From: Prorocentrum cordatum
Lineage: Eukaryota; Sar; Dinophyceae; Prorocentrales; Prorocentraceae
DNA length: 64,000 nucleotides
Assembly (NCBI GenBank): GCA_963575745.1
Contig: CAUYUJ010016059.1
Location: 790,849 to 854,848, forward strand
Direction: 5' to 3'
Shown: piece by piece, positions 46,674 through 56,858 of the stretch
Numbering within the stretch: position 1 is the stretch's first letter
Layout: each line of letters opens with the position of its first letter
Notes under the pieces: generated by a model
Database searches by the model: none
Told to the model about the DNA's origin: nothing
Seen by the model: the letters and a program-made list of their open reading frames with translations, nothing else
Translations under genes and position numbers: made by a program

Positions 46674-47470
46674 CGACGAGTCCGAACGTTGGGACCTCCG
46701 CGAGTTGTCGCCAGCCTTCTTCCATCACAAGGCGCAGGCTGCGGCCTGGCAGGCCTCGGACGTTCACGCCGTGGGCCGCTTGGCCAGGCCTGGCCGCCGC
46801 AGCTGGGTTGCGCCCGTCTTCTGGCGACCCCTCAGCTGCTGCACGCCCCCGCTGAGCGCGGCTGGAGCCCCCGCCAAAAGCGGGCTCAGGGAGGCCTGCT
46901 TTGCGGCGCGCAGTGGTGCCAGGCCCGCCTCTTCTGGGAGGGGGAGGGCTGCGGTTGTCGGACACCTGCCAGTGCTGCCGCGGCACGCCCAGCATCCTGT
47001 ATTATAGATTCCCCCAGTGCCTAGCGCACCAAGCCTGGAGGGCAGACAATCTAGATTCCGCGGTGCGCGATGCTGCCGCTCGAGGCTCGAGTGCTGGAGG
47101 GCGGGGAGGAGGCTGGGAACGTTTTGCACGAGTGTTCTTGCCTGACCCTGCCCAGTGTTTTCGGCGGCCGCCGCTGTCGCCTGGCGCCGAGCTGCGGGCG
47201 GAACGCTGGCCGTCAACCAGCATCATGCTAGACGGCGGGCGCATATTTACCGATGCTGCCTACGACGCCGATTTTCGTCTCTTGGGCTCTCTGCGCAGGG
47301 TAGTACCCCGAAATCTCTGCCCGCCCCAGTCCGCCAGGGATGGGAGGATTACGCTGTCCTGATGGCGTCAAGCACACCGCCGCCCGCTGCACGCTGCATT
47401 CTGACTGCAGCGCCACTGTCGCCTGCGGGCGAGACCTGGCGAGCGCCAGCAGGCCAGGCCAGCCCCGCTC
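46585..47470 (+). pseudogene. LINE C-terminal region and first half of RNase H
   Basis: Continues the LINE in two further frames, so at least two frame breaks. 46585-47007 contains 'WSLEYPFTLSDDESERWDLR'. 46901-47362 contains the zinc-ribbon-like 'CQCCRGTPSILYYRFPQCLA' and the RNase H start 'GGRIFTDAAYD' (Asp at 47252). A third frame reaches 'HSDCSATVACGRD' (Asp at 47403), the second RNase H motif, and is cut by the LTR at 47471. RNase H would degrade the RNA strand of the RT product. Confidence 0.7.
47467..47470. repeat. Target-site duplication GCTC, left
   Basis: GCTC directly precedes the TG of the left LTR and matches 56859-56862. Four bases rather than the usual five for copia; one further base may have mutated. 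Confidence 0.7.
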
Positions 47471-47660
47471 TGTCTCTTCATCGGGCGGCATCTGGGATGA
47501 TGGGAGCGGGATGAGGGGAAAGGTGGGGGCACTTTTGCACGCGCATGAGATAGCACGAGCCTAAAATGCTAGCACAGACACGGCTGAGGGAGAGGGGTGA
47601 AGGACGAAGGGAGAGGCCTTGGGGAACCCACGAGGACCCTCGAAGGCCCGAAGGGGGACA
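47471..47660 (-). repeat. Copia 3' LTR
   Basis: 190 bases beginning TGTCTCTTC and ending GGGGGACA on the plus strand (TG...CA ends with a CTGTC/GACAG inverted terminal pair including flank). By hand alignment it differs from the 5' LTR at 11 positions plus one single-base gap, about 94% identity, so the insertion is not very recent. Confidence 0.93.
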
Positions 47661-49060
47661 GCAGGACTAACTTTCGCGGCCTTGAACCCCTCTCGGTTCT
47701 CCAGCTCCCTCGCGCGCTCCTTCCCCTCCTCCTCCTCCTCCTCCTCCTCCTCCTCCTCCTCCTCCTTCGCCATCTGGGCACCGGCCTTGGTCGCCGCGAC
47801 AGCGGCGAGGCCCTTGACCTCCCGGGTCTGCGGCCCGCACTGCCGCGGGTGGGGCGACGGGGACTTAGACGGAGACGAGGACGACGAGAACGACCAGGAC
47901 GACGAGGAGGACACGGCCCCGGGACCTGAGTGACCGGGTTCGCGAGCCCCAGTCACCAGCCCCCCACCAGTACAAGTGAAACCGACCCACGCCCCAGGGT
48001 CGACCGAAACAAATCTCGGCTCGAGATCGAGTCCTGATCGTGACGCAAAATGGGTCTCGCTCGCCGCCGCTAGCTCTATGGCCTTGCGACTGGCTCCTCG
48101 AGACCGTGACTTGAGGGCCTCATTCAGGGCCCTTTCGTCAAGATGGCCGCACTCGTCGACGAGCGCCAGGCTACCCCGGCAAAGAAGATCGTGCGGCGCC
48201 AGATTCCCGCGCGATGGATCCACCTTCGTGAGAGGGTCTGCCGGCATCCTCCCGCGGGAAACCCAACGCGCTCTGCCCCCCGCAGCCGACAGACTATCGC
48301 GAATCACGGCTAGCTCCACGCTGTTGCGACGATCCGCTCGTGATCCAGCGGAATTCTTCGAGAGGGCATCGAACGCTGACTTAGCATCGACCACCGCAAT
48401 CCCCTGAGCGGCCTCACTGAGCCGGCACTGAGACGAGAGCAGCACGGAGAAAGGAGACTGAGCCTTATACCAGTCTGGCCTAGGCACATCGCCAAATACA
48501 GCATCACGCCACAGTACTTGTAGCCACTGCGCCTCAGCAGTAGCTCCAGAGAGAGCAAGCGTTTCAGCAGCTACGGTACTGGCGACAGCACGCTTAAGAC
48601 GCTGCGATCGCCACGCTAGAACCGAAATTCAAGCACGGCGATTCTCCCGAACTGCGGCGTCTGCCGCCATGATCAACCACGCTCCCTGGGCACCCCCTCT
48701 GCGGGCCGATCCTGGCCCTCCCGCGTCACTGGCGGTCACGAACACAACAGACGCCGGATCCAGAGCCCACGCGGTGATTCTTTGCTCGGCCGATCCCCGG
48801 AGAAACTTGCAGGTTTTATTGAACATCATGGCGTCGGCTACAGTGGGCTCTGGGAGGGCAGCGGCAAGCAAAGACGCGGGCCCCGCCACATCTGGACGCA
48901 ATTCCCGGGCCAACCACTGAACCTGCGCCACTATGGTTCGAAAAGACGCGATCTCGGCGCTCGTCAGAGGGGATTCCGGGGTGGACCTGCGCTCTTTGTC
49001 CAGAAACGTAACCGAAAATTGCTCACGAACGTATTTCTCTTGATCATTAAGAATGCGATC
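47561..49060 (-). pseudogene. Copia RT C-terminus and RNase H
   Basis: Reads from about 49060 in one frame: 'FLDKERRSTPESPLTSAEIA', 'VQWLARELRPDVAGPASLLA' (the copia RT/RNase H connection), 'VVFVTASDAGG' (first RNase H Asp). It crosses TGA at 48629-48631, then 'AWRSQRLKRAVASTVAAETL', 'VDAKSAFDALSKN', 'NSVELAVIRDSL' and the hallmark 'MPADPLTK' (48224-48238). The frame stays open into the 3' LTR, ending at 47561, with an acidic (GGA)n-encoded stretch; the functional end is probably nearer 47.9 kb. The TGA makes the copy defective. Confidence 0.8.
47717..47766. repeat. (CTC)n array inside copia 3' region
   Basis: Sixteen or so CTC triplets, encoding a glutamate run on the minus strand. It lies about 60 bases from the 3' LTR. 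It is not adjacent enough to be a standard polypurine tract, though it is purine-rich on the element's sense strand. Confidence 0.9.
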
Positions 49061-49221
49061 AGGAAGCTGGCGCAGGCGCCGGCCGGCAAACTCCGAATCA
49101 CGGCCCGAAGCTCTTGGGCAAAACTGGCCTGGCCCGAGACGATTAAGTCGTCAACCTCTATCAGAATCAATCCTTCCAGGGCGCCGACTTTGTCTCTCTT
49201 CAGCCAGAGGCATGGTTCCAA
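48964..49221 (-). pseudogene. Copia RT palm segment with VDD motif
   Basis: In the same frame as the RT part upstream, after TAA at 49225-49227 ('LGFEK stop LLEPCLW'). It contains 'ILIEVDDLIVSG', the copia RT active-site motif (Asp codons at 49147-49152). About residue 35 the true frame shifts, and the rest of this frame is not RT-like. One nonsense change separates it from the main RT segment. Confidence 0.8.
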
Positions 49222-49224
49222 AAG

Positions 49225-50670
49225 TTATTTTTCAAATCCGAGGGACGCCAGGTACTCTGCGAGGGTCTGGTGCCAGAGCAGGGGCGCATCATTCAAGCCA
49301 TGGGCTGGAGCTATAAGCTCGAAGAGCTGATCTGGCTGCAGTTCCAGCCCGGAACATGGCTCGACGTACATGGCGCCTGCTGGTCTCTTAAGCCTATTGC
49401 TTTGGCAGAAAGCATTCTTAGCATCGGCCACGTTCAGCTGCCATCCGAGCGAAGCAAAAATCTGGCACACCAGGGCAATCGACTCCGACTGGGGAGTCGG
49501 TACATACACTGCAAGAGATTCGGCGTCCGGACCTTGATGCCCGTGGACGCGCCACCTCGACTTCGCCTTAGCAGCCGCACCCACTCCCCCCATTGGCTTA
49601 AACCTCCTCACCATCCCAGACGAGACGATGCGATCGGGAAACCGACGACGCACACTACGAGACTCCTCCGGAGTCAGCACTTTCACGGCCCCCGAGGACA
49701 CTGTAGCTTCCCACTCGGCCTGGTCCGAGGCCGCGAACTGGGCCCGCTCCTCGGGAGAGAGCTTCTTCCACGCGATTTCCGCCCCTCGAGGATTGTCGGG
49801 CTGCACCCCGGAGGCGCCCGTAAAATCATCCGCGGCCTCACCGAGGCCAAAGAAACTCAAGTAATTGGGCGCGCCGGGGATCTCCGACCACCCGCGCAGC
49901 TCGCCCAGCAAAAACTGATCCTGATAGTCGTCTGGCTCGGCCCACCAGCTCGGGAGATTAGAGCTAGTGGGATCGAGGTCCCCGATGACACCGCTCCCCG
50001 ATGGCTGACTTTCACCCAGGGGCCCACCCGCGGCCTCCGGAGGCCGAACGAAAGGAGCTGATCTCCGAGCTCTGGGAACCGACAACGACATCATCGTGGG
50101 AGCCCGGCCGTACACCCGGTTCACGGCCTGGTCAGCCGGCACCTCGGCCTCAGCTCCCGGGGCTCGCTCGATCTCATCCGCAATTTCGCGGACGTGGGGT
50201 CGCGAGCCGGGCAGATCCTCCACCGGAGTCAACCTAGAGCGCAGAGGCGGACGCTCTGAGGGGGCCACGGACTCGGAGGCCATCCGCGGCTCACCGCGGG
50301 GCACTTCTTCCTCGGCGACCGGAGGCTCACTGGGGGCCCTGCTGCTTTCCTCGGCGAGCTCGGGCACCTCCGAGCTCAATCCCCGGGGAGGAGAGGAGGG
50401 GGAGGGCGGAGGGAGAAGAGTCGAGGCCCCTCCGGGGCCCGTCGAAGACACCTGACGCGACGGACCTGGGGCTGGGACCGGAGCCAGAGTGCGGGTCTCA
50501 GGGGGCGAGCGCTCGGGCCCAGCGTCGGCCCCGGGGCGATCCCGCGCTTCGGGAGGAGGTGGTCCCTCGGCCGCCACATCCACCGCTCCCCTACGGCGAC
50601 CCGGAGTCCTGACCTGTTCCCTGAGCTCATCAAACCGAGCCGAGTCCAGCAATTCGGCGCCGAGGGATTC
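49225..50670 (-). pseudogene. Copia reverse transcriptase, N-terminal part
   Basis: The first ~300 codons are Pro/Ser/Glu-rich linker. RT proper starts around 'EWEATVSSGAVKVLTPEES' and 'PDRIVSSGMVRRFKP', continues through 'KSRWRVHGHQGPD' and 'QIFASLGWQLNVADAKNAFC' (first catalytic Asp codon 49423-49425), and ends with 'APAHGLNDAPLLWHQTLAEY'. These are standard blocks of the Ty1/copia RT family. The frame closes with TAA at 49225. It opens one frame away from the integrase; see the 22-base GT-AG segment at 50671-50692. Confidence 0.85.
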
Positions 50671-53278
50671 CTGAAAGGGAAGCGGGTCTTACCTGCTCCT
50701 CAGAACACTTGTAAACCTTGGACCTCATCGCAACCCATATGGCCCCCCCCCGCTGGTACACGACTACGCCCGGCCCTGTCCACCGATCTCTCTGGAGAGC
50801 GTGGCTCCGGTTGGCGGCGGTCACTCCCCGCCGCGCATAGACCCACTCCCCAGGCTTGAAAAACTTATCAGCGTGGACTCGAGCACGGCTGGCCTCGGAA
50901 AGACGCCAGCGAGCATCTAGACTGGCCATCACCGCTCGAGCAGCCTCTCGAATCTTGTGACGTCTCGCGAACTCAGTCGCCGCCGAATCCTGAGCGACGT
51001 CCCCTAGGACGTCCTCAGTCCCCACAAGATCCAAAGCATCGCCCGACAAGAGCGATCGAGGAACCCTCGGATTGTGACCGAGAACGAATTGCACTGGACT
51101 AAACACCCCCCTGTGATAGGCACGGTTCTTCGCGGCGACCGTTTCGCACAGCAGCGCCTCCACCTCCTCCTTAGTGGTCGGGCTAAGGGACAAGGAGGCT
51201 TTGGACAGCACGTCCTTTAATTTGCCACCGTGCCGTTCGCACTTCCCATTGTAGTGCGGCGAGTTGGCTGGCACTACTTGATGAAATATTCCCTGGTGTT
51301 CACATCCCCGAGCAAATTCCCGTGCAAACTCATAATAGGTCTGATATCCGTCTGATATCAGGATCTCCGGAAGTCCAAACGGACGCACCCAGAGCTGCAG
51401 GAACCCCCGCCAAGTGTTCAGGGCTGAATCGCTCGCCAACAGGCAAGCTTGCTGATAATTGGTCCCATGGTCCAGAACATTGGGCACAGGGGCACTGACT
51501 CCGCCCACTTCGATTTCAAACAAATCCACGGCCACAAGCTTGTTAAACTCATAAGTTCTGGGAAGATGTGCGCGGCGCCTCCAATGAGGCCGAGCATGAG
51601 AGGCGCACGTACCACACACAAACTCCTTCTTGGTCCAATTGATCACATCGACCCTGGCACGCGCGACCCTCAGAGTTCCCAGGAAATCCTCCAAAGCGGG
51701 GTGACCGAGGTTAACGTGCAGCCGGTGAACTTCCTTCTGAAGAGCCGAGTCCAGGCCCTTGGGGGCCGGCTCGCCCGCGGGAACCCCCACCGGGCCTGGC
51801 GTAGGCCCCGGAAGCCCCTCAGGGGCCTCCTCCTCGTGGGGTTCGTGGGCCCCGGCGCCCTCGGGGATGGCTCCGAGGACCTGATCCGCTGGAGAAGCCC
51901 CCGGCCAGGCTGAACCCGGAAAGCTATGAGCCGGCTCCGAGCACCCGTCCTGCTCTGAGGACTCCTCGAGAGCAGTGAAAGCTGGAGCATGCGAGGCGAA
52001 GTGACACTGCCACGCGGCGGCCTCAATGCCCGACGCCATCGCCGCGACGAGCACGACCGGGTACCGCTCCGACCTATGGGTCCCACGCCCACCCTCTAGC
52101 ACGGCGTGCTCGCGCTGTCCAGAACAAACCCTCGTGCAACACCTAAGGAACTGACGAGAGTTACTAACGAGTCGGGCACGCTTCCGAGGCAGGGCCCCGT
52201 CGGGCACAACTGAAAGACCAAACTCGCATTGATCGGTGACCGCCGAGAAGACCCCATCGAGGCCCAGCAGGGCCTGGACCTCCCTGAGCCCCCAGGAGCT
52301 CGCCCCCTCGGGGTGCTCGAATCCGAAGAAGCGCCCCTGCTCTCCCTGATACTGCGCCAGCTGCGCACAAAGGTGCGCAGATTCCAGGCCTCGTTGCTCG
52401 ACTTCTACTAGACTAGCATGATCCATCCGATCCCAAGATGAAGCTCGAGCCTGACTGAAAGCCCGACACTCCGGAGACATCATGATGAATAGGGGCTCGT
52501 CTCGGTAGATCGCGCCCCACAGGGCCTTCTGGCCCTTAGCTGTCCGCAGGTCGACCCCCGTAGGAAGATCGAACGACGGCGAGACCCCGCGGCCCCGACG
52601 GGCCAGCTCGCCAGACACCCAGGGGGGCGAGAAGACCTCCATGACTAAGGAGCCCGCCTGGGCCCGCTCGGCCTCCAGGACCTGCTTGCGCCTCAGCTTT
52701 CGGCTCGATCTGAGCCCCCTGCCATCTAAGAGACGGGCCGCTGCCTCTCGCACTACCTCGGGCACCGTGGCGCCCTTGAATGAGCTGGGCCCCGCGCCAG
52801 TTAAGGCGGCAGCCGCGAAGCGGTCCTCGATGATGTAGTAGCAGTCGCAGCACGCGCTCTCCGCTAGGCCCCCCGCCTCCTCTAAGCCTCCTCTCTTCGC
52901 GATCTGCTCGCTCCCAGCTCCCAGGCAGCAGCAAGCAGCAACAGAGGCGGAGGAACAGGAGAAGAGAGAGGGGGGCTCCTGCCAGACACGGACCGAGGGA
53001 GCGCGCGACTTCAGGTCAAGACGGCACTGCTTTGCTCCCAGCCCCGCTTCAGAGGGCTGCGCAGCACTCAGCCTGGCTCTCGCGAGAGCAGCCCGAAACT
53101 CGCTAGCGGTGGCCCCTAGCCATGGACTGCTCAAAACGTCCTTTCCTTCGGGGGACCTGACCTCGACCCACCTCAGCCTTACCGGCACCGGACTCCAAGA
53201 CTGACTCCCGCACGCTTCCATGGCCAGGGCAACGAAGAGACTAGATCGCTCCTGCTGATCTAAATCGCGCTGATTCCA
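50630..53278 (-). pseudogene. Copia methyltransferase-like domain plus integrase
   Basis: An 863-codon uninterrupted frame (53221-50630), preceded in frame by TGA at 53279. Residues about 192-375 form a domain not normally present in copia. It has 'LVMEVFSPPWVSGELARRG' (SAM-site-like), 'LFIMMSPECRAFSQ' (C5-methyltransferase motif IV-like, Cys 252), 'FFGFEHPEGASSW' (motif VI-like) and 'DQCEFGL' (motif VIII-like). Residues 499-540 are the integrase zinc site H502, H507, C536, C539. The catalytic core is D566 (VAVDLFE), D624 (LISDGYQ) and E662 (GKCERHGG). The end, 'DRWTGPGVVVYQRGGAIWVA', looks like the GPY/F module of other integrases. Integrase inserts the cDNA. The methyltransferase role is inference, and the Pro-Glu-Cys in place of Pro-Pro-Cys may mean it is inactive. 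Confidence 0.85.
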
Positions 53279-55000
53279 TCAGAACTTGGCTCCTAGTTCG
53301 GCCGACCCAACGAATCTTTCCTCCGCCCGGTCCCAAATTCCAAGAACAGGATCGCGACCCGAGAGACCCACTCTGGAATTAAGTCTTCGGTGCCAGGCCC
53401 CCATGTCTCCCAAGAAGATGTCATCGCCCCTAACTCCCCTACTGGCGGCCCCAGACCGATCGCTCAGAGAGGCAAGTAAGCCTGGCTCGTCGACGCACTT
53501 CACGCTGGCCCCCCTGAGCCAGAGGCGTCGGCCGACTGGGACTGCAGCGACTGCTGTAGGACCGCCGCCATCGTCGCGGCGAGCCTCGTCATGTCGCTGT
53601 CGGTGAGCACCGGGCGCTGCTTGATGTTCGTCACCGTCTCGTAGCGCCCCCGGTTGCGGCGCTGCTGGGTCTCGATGCACTGCCTCATGTCCGCCAAGGC
53701 CATCATCATCTCGTGCGTCGTCATGGGCCTCGTCCCCGGGGGCGCCTGGGCTGGCACCGCGGTCTTGGACTCCGAGGGAGGCGCCTTGTAGGGAACGTAG
53801 CCCTCGTTCACCGGGACCCTGAGGTACTCCGAGGCCGCTATCTCCTGCTCCGAGACGGGGTCGAGCCTCCTCGGAGGCGGCCGGAGAGTCGGGTTCGGCG
53901 CCCACGGATCGGTGCCGACCGACCTGGCAGACTCGTCCTCCCATTCCTGAAGCTGCTGCGAGACCATCTGCTTCATGCTCTTGCGAAGCTCGCTCCCCTT
54001 TGCCTTGGCCAGCTTCTTCGCGGCGGCCTGCATCTTCTCCTGCTCGGTCTTCTTGCGAAAGGAGATCCGCTGGTCGCAGGCGCGGCAGATCGTGTAGGTC
54101 GAGTGGCCGTTGGCTGATGACCACTGTGCCCACGGCGGGTGTGGGCGCTCGTCCGGGCCCATGCTGCCCCTTTGCATGACGTGCGGCACCGTCCCGGCGA
54201 CATGCCTCATCGTCTGGGACGCGGCCGCCGCCCCGAGCAGCTTCAGCACGACCGACCTCCAGCGTGCCTGCCCCACGTCGAGGCGTAGGTTCCCCTCCTG
54301 GAGCATCTGGATCTCGAGCTCGTTCATCGCCTCGTAGTCGATCGCCTCGTCGGCCGTCGTCTCGATGTCGCTCGTCCCGATCTTCTCCCAGTCGGGAACC
54401 TGGTCGGACCGGCCGCCCTCCTTGGCGGGCTGTTCCGCGCCCCAATCGTCGGACTGGCCGAGGCGCCCCGGCGCCCCTTGTCCTTCGCCGGCTTGATCAC
54501 CCTGCCCTCGCGCCCAGACATCCCTGGAGGACTCGGGAGGAGAAAGCACTTGCTCCGAAGCTTGAGCCGGAGGGGCTACTGACCGACTCAAGCTCGTCCC
54601 GCCATCCTTATCAGGGCTCAGCCCTCCTCGAGGCCCCTTGGATCCCTGGGAGCCCCAGTAGAGAAACGAGGAGGGGGGGGAACTGCCCGTCCTGTCTGCC
54701 GCCCGCAACGCTGCTCCCGCAAAGCCCTCACTGCCCCCCTCCCTCAGGTCCTGACGCACGGGGAAGCACGCGGGCGGGAGGGACTTCATGACCTCGTCGT
54801 CCACCTGGAAGTCGGACGCGTCGCACACGATCAGGCTGACGGACCTGTGGCCGGAGGGGTGCCGGTGCATCTGCCTCTTGACACTCGAGCCGAAGTCGTC
54901 GACCTCGATCGCGTTGAGCCGCAGGTCGAGCTCGGCTCCGATCGCCCCCAGGAGCCGCGCGGGGAGGAGGGGGGGGGCACCTCTGCTTCAGGACAAGAAA
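53279..55000 (-). pseudogene. Copia protease C-terminus and linker with Cys pair
   Basis: The frame running to 53500 begins about 54990 with protease-tail sequence ('LDLRLNAIEVDDFGSSVKRQ', 'HRHPSGHRSVSLIVCDASDF'). It continues into a Ser/Pro/Gly-rich linker. It then gives an ordered segment with 'NGHSTYTICRACDQRISFRK', a His/Cys-x2-Cys half-site, followed by a basic, probably coiled helix (KMQAAAKKLAKAKGSELRKS). It ends 'ADASGSGGPA' at 53500; the neighbouring frame carries on to TGA 53279. The function of this long insert between protease and integrase is unknown. Confidence 0.55.
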
Positions 55001-55924
55001 CTATACGAAACCGTAGCCCGCCAGCGACACAGGAACCCAGGCCTTGCCCACGATCTCGGCCTTGCCCCCGATCCCGCCGGCGGTCTGAGGAACGTCAGCC
55101 AAAGCGCGGTGAACTCGAGATCCCCTGCGCCCGAACGCGCCGACGAGGATCTGGAGGTCCTCCTGCCCGATCAGAGCCTGACCGGCCGCCGTGTCCACGA
55201 GCGCGTGATCCATCATGCTCTTGAGAGAGAGGGACGCTGGGCTCCCCCTGACCTGCTGCACGATGCCCGTCCACTCCTCGATCGCCACTGCCAAGTAGGT
55301 GGGCCAACCCTCGTCGTCGTCGCCGCCGCTGCTGAGGAAGAAAGAGGCCGGCCCTCGAGCTCCTCCCGCGCCCTTCTTCTCGGCGGCGACCCGGTCCTCC
55401 TTGGACCGATGCGGCTGCTTACAGTTCTCAGCCCAATGTCCCTTGTCCCAACAGTTCGCGCACCGAGATCGTCGCTTCAGGTCACCCGAAGTTATCCTCC
55501 GGAATCCCTGTCGCGTCGATCGCCTCTTGTCAAAGAAATCCCTCTCGGTGCGCTTCGTGGCCTTGAGCTTGCGAGCCTCTGCCCAGGACCTCCTCTTCTC
55601 CTTGCTGACCTTCTCCTCGATCACGGGCGCCAACACAGCCATCAGCTCCTCCTCCGGAAGCTCTTGCTCCTCCAGCGCCGCCAGGAACGCCTCGGTCTCC
55701 TCCTCGGGGAGTTCGAAGGTGTCGTCTGGAGGCTCGCCGAAGTATGAGTCGACGTCAACTGGCCTCGGAGGAGGTGGAACATCCAGCACCTCGTCGTCGT
55801 CGTCCGCGATGAAGGCCTTGCCACCGGGGCCTGATGCCGTCGAACTCGCCAGCAAGATTTCCTTCTCCCTGATGTCTAACTTCAGCATCTCGGATGGACT
55901 TGAAATCCGTGGCACCGTGAGCAA
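55001..55924 (-). pseudogene. Copia nucleocapsid zinc knuckle and aspartic protease
   Basis: A 307-codon frame. It has an acidic Asp/Glu/Pro region (residues 40-100), a basic helix, then the zinc knuckle CANCWDKGHWAENC (C155, C158, H163, C168; 55421-55462), which packages element RNA. The protease site 'HALVDTAAGQALIG' (Asp 244, 55193-55195) cleaves the polyprotein. The frame starts one base off gag near 55920 and stops at 55001 near a C7/C8 run, where the next frame continues the protease. Both shifts may be mutations; the gag/protease one could also be programmed, though no slippery heptamer was identified. Confidence 0.85.
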
Positions 55925-56690
55925 GCGTCCTCATGTTGATGCGATTCTGGGGACTGAGGTTCGCGCCTTCCTCCAACATTCTCGCGAGGACCTGATCTGG
56001 AAGTGTCAGACCGTGGACTTCAGCGTCCGCAACTTGTGTGTCACGTCTGAGCACGTAGTCAGTGAGCGATTCTCCACGCCTGAGGGCATAGTCGAACAAC
56101 GCTGCACCCTCGCCCTCCCTCTTCTTGTCTCCCGGCCTTTCTCCGTTCAAGATGCCGAGATGTTCGATTATCTTGTCTACTCCGACTTCGGACTGTAGGT
56201 GTCGCCTCAATGACTTGAACTTGAGCTGTATGTCTACTGGCAAGGACTCTAGCACCTTGCCGGCCCTTTGGTCGTGCACGTAGCCCGTTCTCGACGCCCA
56301 AGGCGTTAGATTGTCGCGATACAGCTCGAGGCCGTCGAACCCTAGCCACTGGGGTGGTGGTCCAAAATCCCGGCTCTCACGAGTAGTCCCACTCTGGTTC
56401 CAGTCTGCCCTTTCCCAGTCCCATCTACTCGAGCTCCAATTATGCCACCACCCCTGTTGCCACCAGCCGTCGTCTTTCGGCCGAGATCCTGCTCCCATCA
56501 TGGTCTCGGCGGCCCTGGCCCACGGGTCCGCTGGGACCCCTTCGGCCTGGACTCCTTCGGCTGGCTGCTCGGTGTCGTTTGTCTGTGTTTGCGCTGCTCT
56601 TGTACGCGTGGTCATATAGGTTCCCCGCTCAGCCCCTCGATCCCCGCTCCCGGACGCTCCGCTTACCACTGTCTCTTCATCGGACGGCAT
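55755..56690 (-). pseudogene. Copia gag
   Basis: ATG at 56690-56688 begins MPSDEETVVSGAS, inside the 5' LTR and 20 bases from its inner edge, so the LTR end and the primer-binding region are translated. A Gly/Ser/Glu-rich N terminus and a Trp-rich patch (DDGWWQQGWWHNWSSSRWDW) precede the capsid-like part: 'WLGFDGLELYRDNLTPWASR', 'RAGKVLESLPVDIQLKFKSL', 'EVGVDKIIEHLGIL', 'LFDYALRRGESLTDYVLRRD'. The gag frame is lost near 55920, where the zinc-knuckle frame takes over. It would form the particle shell. Confidence 0.8.
56664..56669 (-). other. Possible primer-binding site start
   Basis: One base inside the 5' LTR edge the element's sense strand reads TGGTA, as in many LTR elements primed by initiator tRNA-Met (whose 3' end is TACCA). 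Only five bases match; the following AGCGGAGC is not diagnostic. Confidence 0.3.
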
Positions 56691-56858
56691 CTGGGATGAT
56701 GGGAGCGGGATGAGGGAAAGGTGGGAGCACTTTTGCACGCACATGAGAGAGCACGAGCCTAAAAGGCTAGTGCAGACACGCCTGAGGGAGAGGGGTGAAG
56801 GACGAAGGGAGAGGCCTCGGCGGACCCACGAGGACCCTCGAAGGCCCGAAGGGGGACA
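56670..56858 (-). repeat. Copia 5' LTR
   Basis: 189 bases, TGTCTCTTC...GGGGGACA on the plus strand, partner of 47471-47660. On the sense strand its last part contains the gag ATG. A TATA-like element is not evident. Transcription would run leftward into the element. Confidence 0.93.

Larger units (their letters stand above)
47471..56858 (-). mobile_element. Ty1/copia LTR retrotransposon with extra methyltransferase-like domain
   Basis: A 9.39-kb element on the minus strand with LTRs 56670-56858 (5') and 47471-47660 (3') and GCTC on both flanks. Coding order is gag, zinc knuckle, protease, long linker, methyltransferase-like domain, integrase, RT, RNase H. Integrase before RT is the copia order. 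Frame breaks lie near 55920 and 54990 (C run), near 53500, and near 50680 and 49060. In-frame stops are TGA 53279, TAA 49225 and TGA 48629, so this copy cannot act alone. It sits inside the RNase H domain of a plus-strand LINE and is younger than it. A (CTC)n tract at 47717-47766 lies near the 3' LTR. Confidence 0.9.

Noticed and set aside
42757-48631. Alternative genetic code reading TGA or TAG as sense
   Set aside because: All three stop codons occur inside decayed transposon or retrocopy frames together with frameshifts; ordinary pseudogene decay explains them, and dinoflagellate nuclear genes use the standard code.
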